Below, one piece after another: positions 58,189 to 60,841 of a stretch of DNA of 60,841 nucleotides. The DNA is from RGIG6353 sp045531285 (lineage in GTDB: Bacteria > Bacillota > Clostridia > Oscillospirales > SIG627). The notes beneath the pieces are model-generated. The model was not told the origin of the DNA. It made no database searches and saw only the letters and a program-made list of their open reading frames with translations. How positions within the stretch are numbered: the stretch's first letter is position 1; the number at the start of each line of letters is the position of its first letter. The DNA lies in assembly GCA_045531285.1 (NCBI GenBank), contig JAZSDT010000083.1, positions 1 through 60,841 of the forward strand, given 5' to 3'. The position numbers were made by a program, and so were the translations under genes.

Positions 58189-58728
58189 ATGATAGACAAA
58201 AAAGATATAGATGCTTACATGAGTATCACAGCTCCCGATTCCATCAAAGAAAAAGTGATGGCGGAGCAGGCAAAGAACAACAGCCGAATTTCCTCGAAGG
58301 TCCGTATGTGCTATGCACTTGCGGCGGCATTATTGGTAATAGTCGCAGTTTTTGCTTTCCTCCCCGATACAAAAACTCAACTCTATTACTCCGATATGCC
58401 GCTTGACAAAAATGCCGTAGTTTTAAACACGGCAGATAATTCAAACGCAAGGATAGCTCTTCTTTCCGCAAGAGACGTTGAAGAGATACCACTGACCATA
58501 AAGACCGATAAAAAAACAGACGTAACAGTTTCTCACGGAAGTATTATAATTCTGGGAGAAGACAAGGCGACAAACGCCGGTAACAGTGTCAAAATAGACA
58601 GTGACACCTACATTCTGTGGTCTGTAGAGCTTGTTTCCTACAATGACGGTTACACAATTACCGTAGGCGATGACTCATACTGTATTTCAAAAAATAACAA
58701 AGCCCAATGGGTTTTGTCAAAAAAATAA
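58189..58728 (+). CDS. Putative anti-sigma factor, single-pass membrane protein
   Basis: A 179-residue protein. Residues about 1-40 are a short charged cytoplasmic helix region (IDAYMSITAPDSIKEKVMAEQ), about 45-64 a membrane helix (CYALAAALLVIVAVFAFLP) and the rest an outer beta-rich domain with no motif that I know. Position directly after an ECF sigma gene makes an anti-sigma role likely; the sequence itself does not prove it. GGAGG precedes the ATG at 58189. Confidence 0.7.
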   Translation: MIDKKDIDAYMSITAPDSIKEKVMAEQAKNNSRISSKVRMCYALAAALLVIVAVFAFLPDTKTQLYYSDMPLDKNAVVLNTADNSNARIALLSARDVEEIPLTIKTDKKTDVTVSHGSIIILGEDKATNAGNSVKIDSDTYILWSVELVSYNDGYTITVGDDSYCISKNNKAQWVLSKK

Positions 58729-58753
58729 TTTTCTAAACGAAAGGAAAAACAAA

Positions 58754-59383
58754 ATGAAAAAGCTTAGCATCATCCTCGCGGCTCTTCTTGCCGCAAGCGT
58801 ACTCCTCGTATCCTGCGCAAAGGACGAGACAGTATCCCCCAACAACCAGGAAGTTGAAAACCAGGAAACAGTTACTCCCGACGAGCTCCCCGAAACTCCC
58901 GTTGAAGACGAGACTCCTGTTGAAGATGAGACTCCTGTTGAGCCCGAAGTTCCCGCAGCATCCGGCCTTCAGGCTACAGTAGACGCTATCTACGAAAAGT
59001 ACCCCGTTCCCTTCATGGCAGGTACAATCCCCGCAGAAATGATTACAGCAGATTCATATGCATACTACACAGGTATGGCTGATGACTCCAAGGTTGCTGA
59101 CCTTCTTGTTTCAGAGTCTATGATAGGCGCTCAGGCATACTCTCTTGTTCTTGTTACCGTTAAGGACGGCGAGGACGTAAATGCAGTTGCTGACGCTATG
59201 ATGAACGGCATCGACCAGAGAAAGTGGATGTGCGTTGAAGCAGACCTTATCAGAACAGTTACCCATGGCAACACAGTAATGCTTGTTATGATCGATTCTT
59301 CAATGGAGATCCCCGTTGACGGCTTTGTAACCGCATTTGAAGAGGTTGTAGGAGCAGTTGAATACGAGTCTGTAAAGGGCTAA
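58754..59383 (+). CDS. Small lipoprotein, unknown function
   Basis: A 209-residue lipoprotein. The signal peptide ends at LLVSCAK (Cys near 22). An acidic Pro/Glu-rich linker with repeated ETPVED follows to about 75, then a compact domain (IYEKYPVPFMAGTIPAEMI). That domain looks like a DUF4358-type lipoprotein from memory, which is uncertain. It lies 25 bp after the putative anti-sigma gene and is probably part of the same operon. A terminator follows. Confidence 0.75.
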   Translation: MKKLSIILAALLAASVLLVSCAKDETVSPNNQEVENQETVTPDELPETPVEDETPVEDETPVEPEVPAASGLQATVDAIYEKYPVPFMAGTIPAEMITADSYAYYTGMADDSKVADLLVSESMIGAQAYSLVLVTVKDGEDVNAVADAMMNGIDQRKWMCVEADLIRTVTHGNTVMLVMIDSSMEIPVDGFVTAFEEVVGAVEYESVKG

Positions 59384-59398
59384 TTTATACATTATCAA

Positions 59399-59430
59399 GG
59401 GGAGCTGTTAATACAGCTCCCTCTTTTTTT
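59399..59430 (+). terminator. Terminator after the lipoprotein gene
   Basis: GGAGCTGT and ACAGCTCC pair around a short loop and are followed by CTCTTTTTTT. Confidence 0.88.
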
Positions 59431-59444
59431 AAGGCGGTGACATA

Positions 59445-60841
59445 ATGCTTTTTTCGGGTATTCCCTTTCTGTTTTATTTTTTGCCCATTGTATTAATTGT
59501 TTATTTTTGCGTACCCAAATTTTTAAAAAATGCAGTTCTTCTCGTAGCCAGTCTTATTTTCTACGGCTGGGGTGAGCCTGTATATTTGTTTTTAATGGCG
59601 GCTTCCATCCTTTTGGGCTTCTTTATCGGTATGTTTATCGATAAATCCAAAACCAAGGCTATGAAGAAGCTGTGGCTTACCGTTTCGGTTATATCAAGCG
59701 TTTTGCTTCTTGGCTTCTTTAAGTATGCCGATTTCTTCATTGACAATTTCAATGCGGTTACAGGACTCTCTGTGCCTCTCTTGAGAATTGCTCTTCCCAT
59801 CGGTATAAGCTTCTATACCTTCCAGATACTCAGCTACACGATTGACGTATACCGCGGTAACGTTCCCTATCAGAAAAACATAATCAATTTCGGCACCTAC
59901 GTAGCTCTTTTTCCTCAGCTCATTGCAGGTCCTATCGTACGTTACGTAGACATTGCCCGTGAGCTTGAATCAAGGGAGCATTCCTTTGAAAAGTTCTACC
60001 TTGGTATGAGACGCTTTATAGTAGGCCTCTCCAAAAAAGTACTCATTGCAAATCAGATGGGTGCTGTGTGTGACCTTTTCCGCGAGACCTCAGAAAAGTC
60101 AACTCTCTTCTTCTGGGTATACGCCATAGCCTTCGCTATACACGTTTATTTCGACTTTTCGGGATATTCGGATATGGCAATAGGTCTTGGTAAAATATTC
60201 GGATTCAATTTCATCGAAAACTTCAATTATCCATATATATCCAAGAGCATCAGCGAATTCTGGCGCAGATGGCATATGTCCCTTGGCTCTTGGTTCAGAG
60301 ACTACGTTTACATTCCCCTTGGCGGCAACCGTGTAAATATCGGCAGATGGCTCTTCAACACCCTCGTGGTATGGATGCTGACAGGCTTATGGCACGGCGC
60401 GGCATGGAACTTTGTAATGTGGGGACTGTTATATGCAGTGCTTCTCATCACAGAAAAGTTCTTTGTAAGAAAGCTCATTGAGAAGAATGCCGTTATTGCT
60501 CACGTATACACCATGCTCTTTGTAACAATAGGCTTTGTAATCTTCAATGCGCCTGATATGGCTGTTGCCGGTCAGGACCTTTTAGGCATGATAGGTATTG
60601 GAGGATACGCTTTCTCAAACAGCTTCACCCTTTATCACCTATCCAGCAATGCCCTTATATTTATTCTTGGAATTTTAGGCTCTACGCCTCTTCCCAAGAT
60701 GCTTCACTCAAAGCTTGCCGACGGCAAGGCAAAAAACGTTGTGGCTGTAATCGAGCCTGCAGTATGCATTATACTTCTTCTGGTGTGCACAGCATACCTT
60801 GTAGACGGCTCTTACAATCCGTTCCTGTATTTCAGATTTTA
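59445..60841 (+). CDS. MBOAT family O-acyltransferase (AlgI/DltB-like), cut by the window edge
   Basis: The reading frame is open to the last base, giving the first 465 residues. The N-terminus MLFSGIPFLFYFLPIVLIVY and SLIFYGWGEPVYLFLM near 36 are typical of AlgI-type MBOAT proteins that transfer acyl groups to exported polysaccharide. Catalytic-region motifs are FWRRWHMSLGSWFRDYVYIP near 270 and TGLWHGAAWNFVMWG near 312 with the invariant His. The SD is weak (AAGGCGGTGA). A partner SGNH/AlgX-like gene would be expected downstream, outside the window. Confidence 0.92.
   Translation, partial: MLFSGIPFLFYFLPIVLIVYFCVPKFLKNAVLLVASLIFYGWGEPVYLFLMAASILLGFFIGMFIDKSKTKAMKKLWLTVSVISSVLLLGFFKYADFFIDNFNAVTGLSVPLLRIALPIGISFYTFQILSYTIDVYRGNVPYQKNIINFGTYVALFPQLIAGPIVRYVDIARELESREHSFEKFYLGMRRFIVGLSKKVLIANQMGAVCDLFRETSEKSTLFFWVYAIAFAIHVYFDFSGYSDMAIGLGKIFGFNFIENFNYPYISKSISEFWRRWHMSLGSWFRDYVYIPLGGNRVNIGRWLFNTLVVWMLTGLWHGAAWNFVMWGLLYAVLLITEKFFVRKLIEKNAVIAHVYTMLFVTIGFVIFNAPDMAVAGQDLLGMIGIGGYAFSNSFTLYHLSSNALIFILGILGSTPLPKMLHSKLADGKAKNVVAVIEPAVCIILLLVCTAYLVDGSYNPFLYFRF

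Overview
The window looks like a chromosome segment of an anaerobic, spore-forming gut-type Clostridia (Bacillota). This rests on the dipicolinate synthase pair and YunB (endospores), ferredoxin-linked 2-oxoacid oxidoreductase (anaerobe), three T-box leaders, strong SD sequences, TTGACA/TATAAT promoters and an AT-leaning base composition. No species can be named from the sequence alone.

Layout. 1-2840: right end of an integrative element (two tyrosine recombinases, an excisionase-like gene, tandem 11-bp repeats) abutting ychF. 2866-12604: housekeeping (ychF, HAD phosphatase), a PadR/HAAS/DUF4097 envelope operon, a minus-strand operon of MATE and MFS transporters with an AAC(3)-fold acetyltransferase, a cohesin-SLH surface protein and a Cys-rich protein. 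12663: tRNA-Val. 12795-24314: carbohydrate region with three AraC regulators, a TIM-barrel isomerase, GH4 and GH127-type glycosidases, an unassigned large carbohydrate-active enzyme and a BrnQ transporter. 24395-33951 and 36009-40198: the branched-chain amino acid system. 40280-52201: CapA-like protein, YunB, transporters, a minus-strand operon with an acyl-CoA ligase and an E2-like acyltransferase, and dipicolinate synthase. 52422-60841: an orphan solute-binding lipoprotein, zinc-ribbon membrane proteins, copper export, an ECF sigma operon and a truncated MBOAT acyltransferase.

Most interesting system: three T-box leaders each sit in front of a gene set containing an acyl-CoA synthetase. By pairing the Stem I base and K-turn by eye I read the specifier codons as ATC (Ile), GTA (Val) and CTC (Leu), one for each branched-chain amino acid. 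The Val unit continues into a P-loop ATPase, ferredoxin, the three subunits of a VOR-type 2-oxoacid:ferredoxin oxidoreductase and IlvE. T-boxes turn genes on when a tRNA is uncharged, so the logical direction is anabolic: 2-methylbutyrate, isobutyrate or isovalerate is activated to its CoA ester, reductively carboxylated to the 2-oxoacid, then transaminated to Ile, Val or Leu. The Ile and Val ligases carry N-terminal XRE-HTH and cupin domains. The Leu ligase carries an N-terminal isomerase-like TIM barrel and is preceded by a LeuA-like protein that keeps the leucine-sensing domain but has lost its metal ligands.

Second system: about 19 full or partial copies of an interspersed repeat with an approximately 106-bp unit. 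Each full copy has a short hairpin (GCGG-NN-AGC-NN-CCGC, two covarying base pairs in at least three states) followed by a CTCGCC...GGCGAG arm pair. Tandem arrays keep a 106-bp period, and one copy supplies the last codons and stop of the GH127-type gene.
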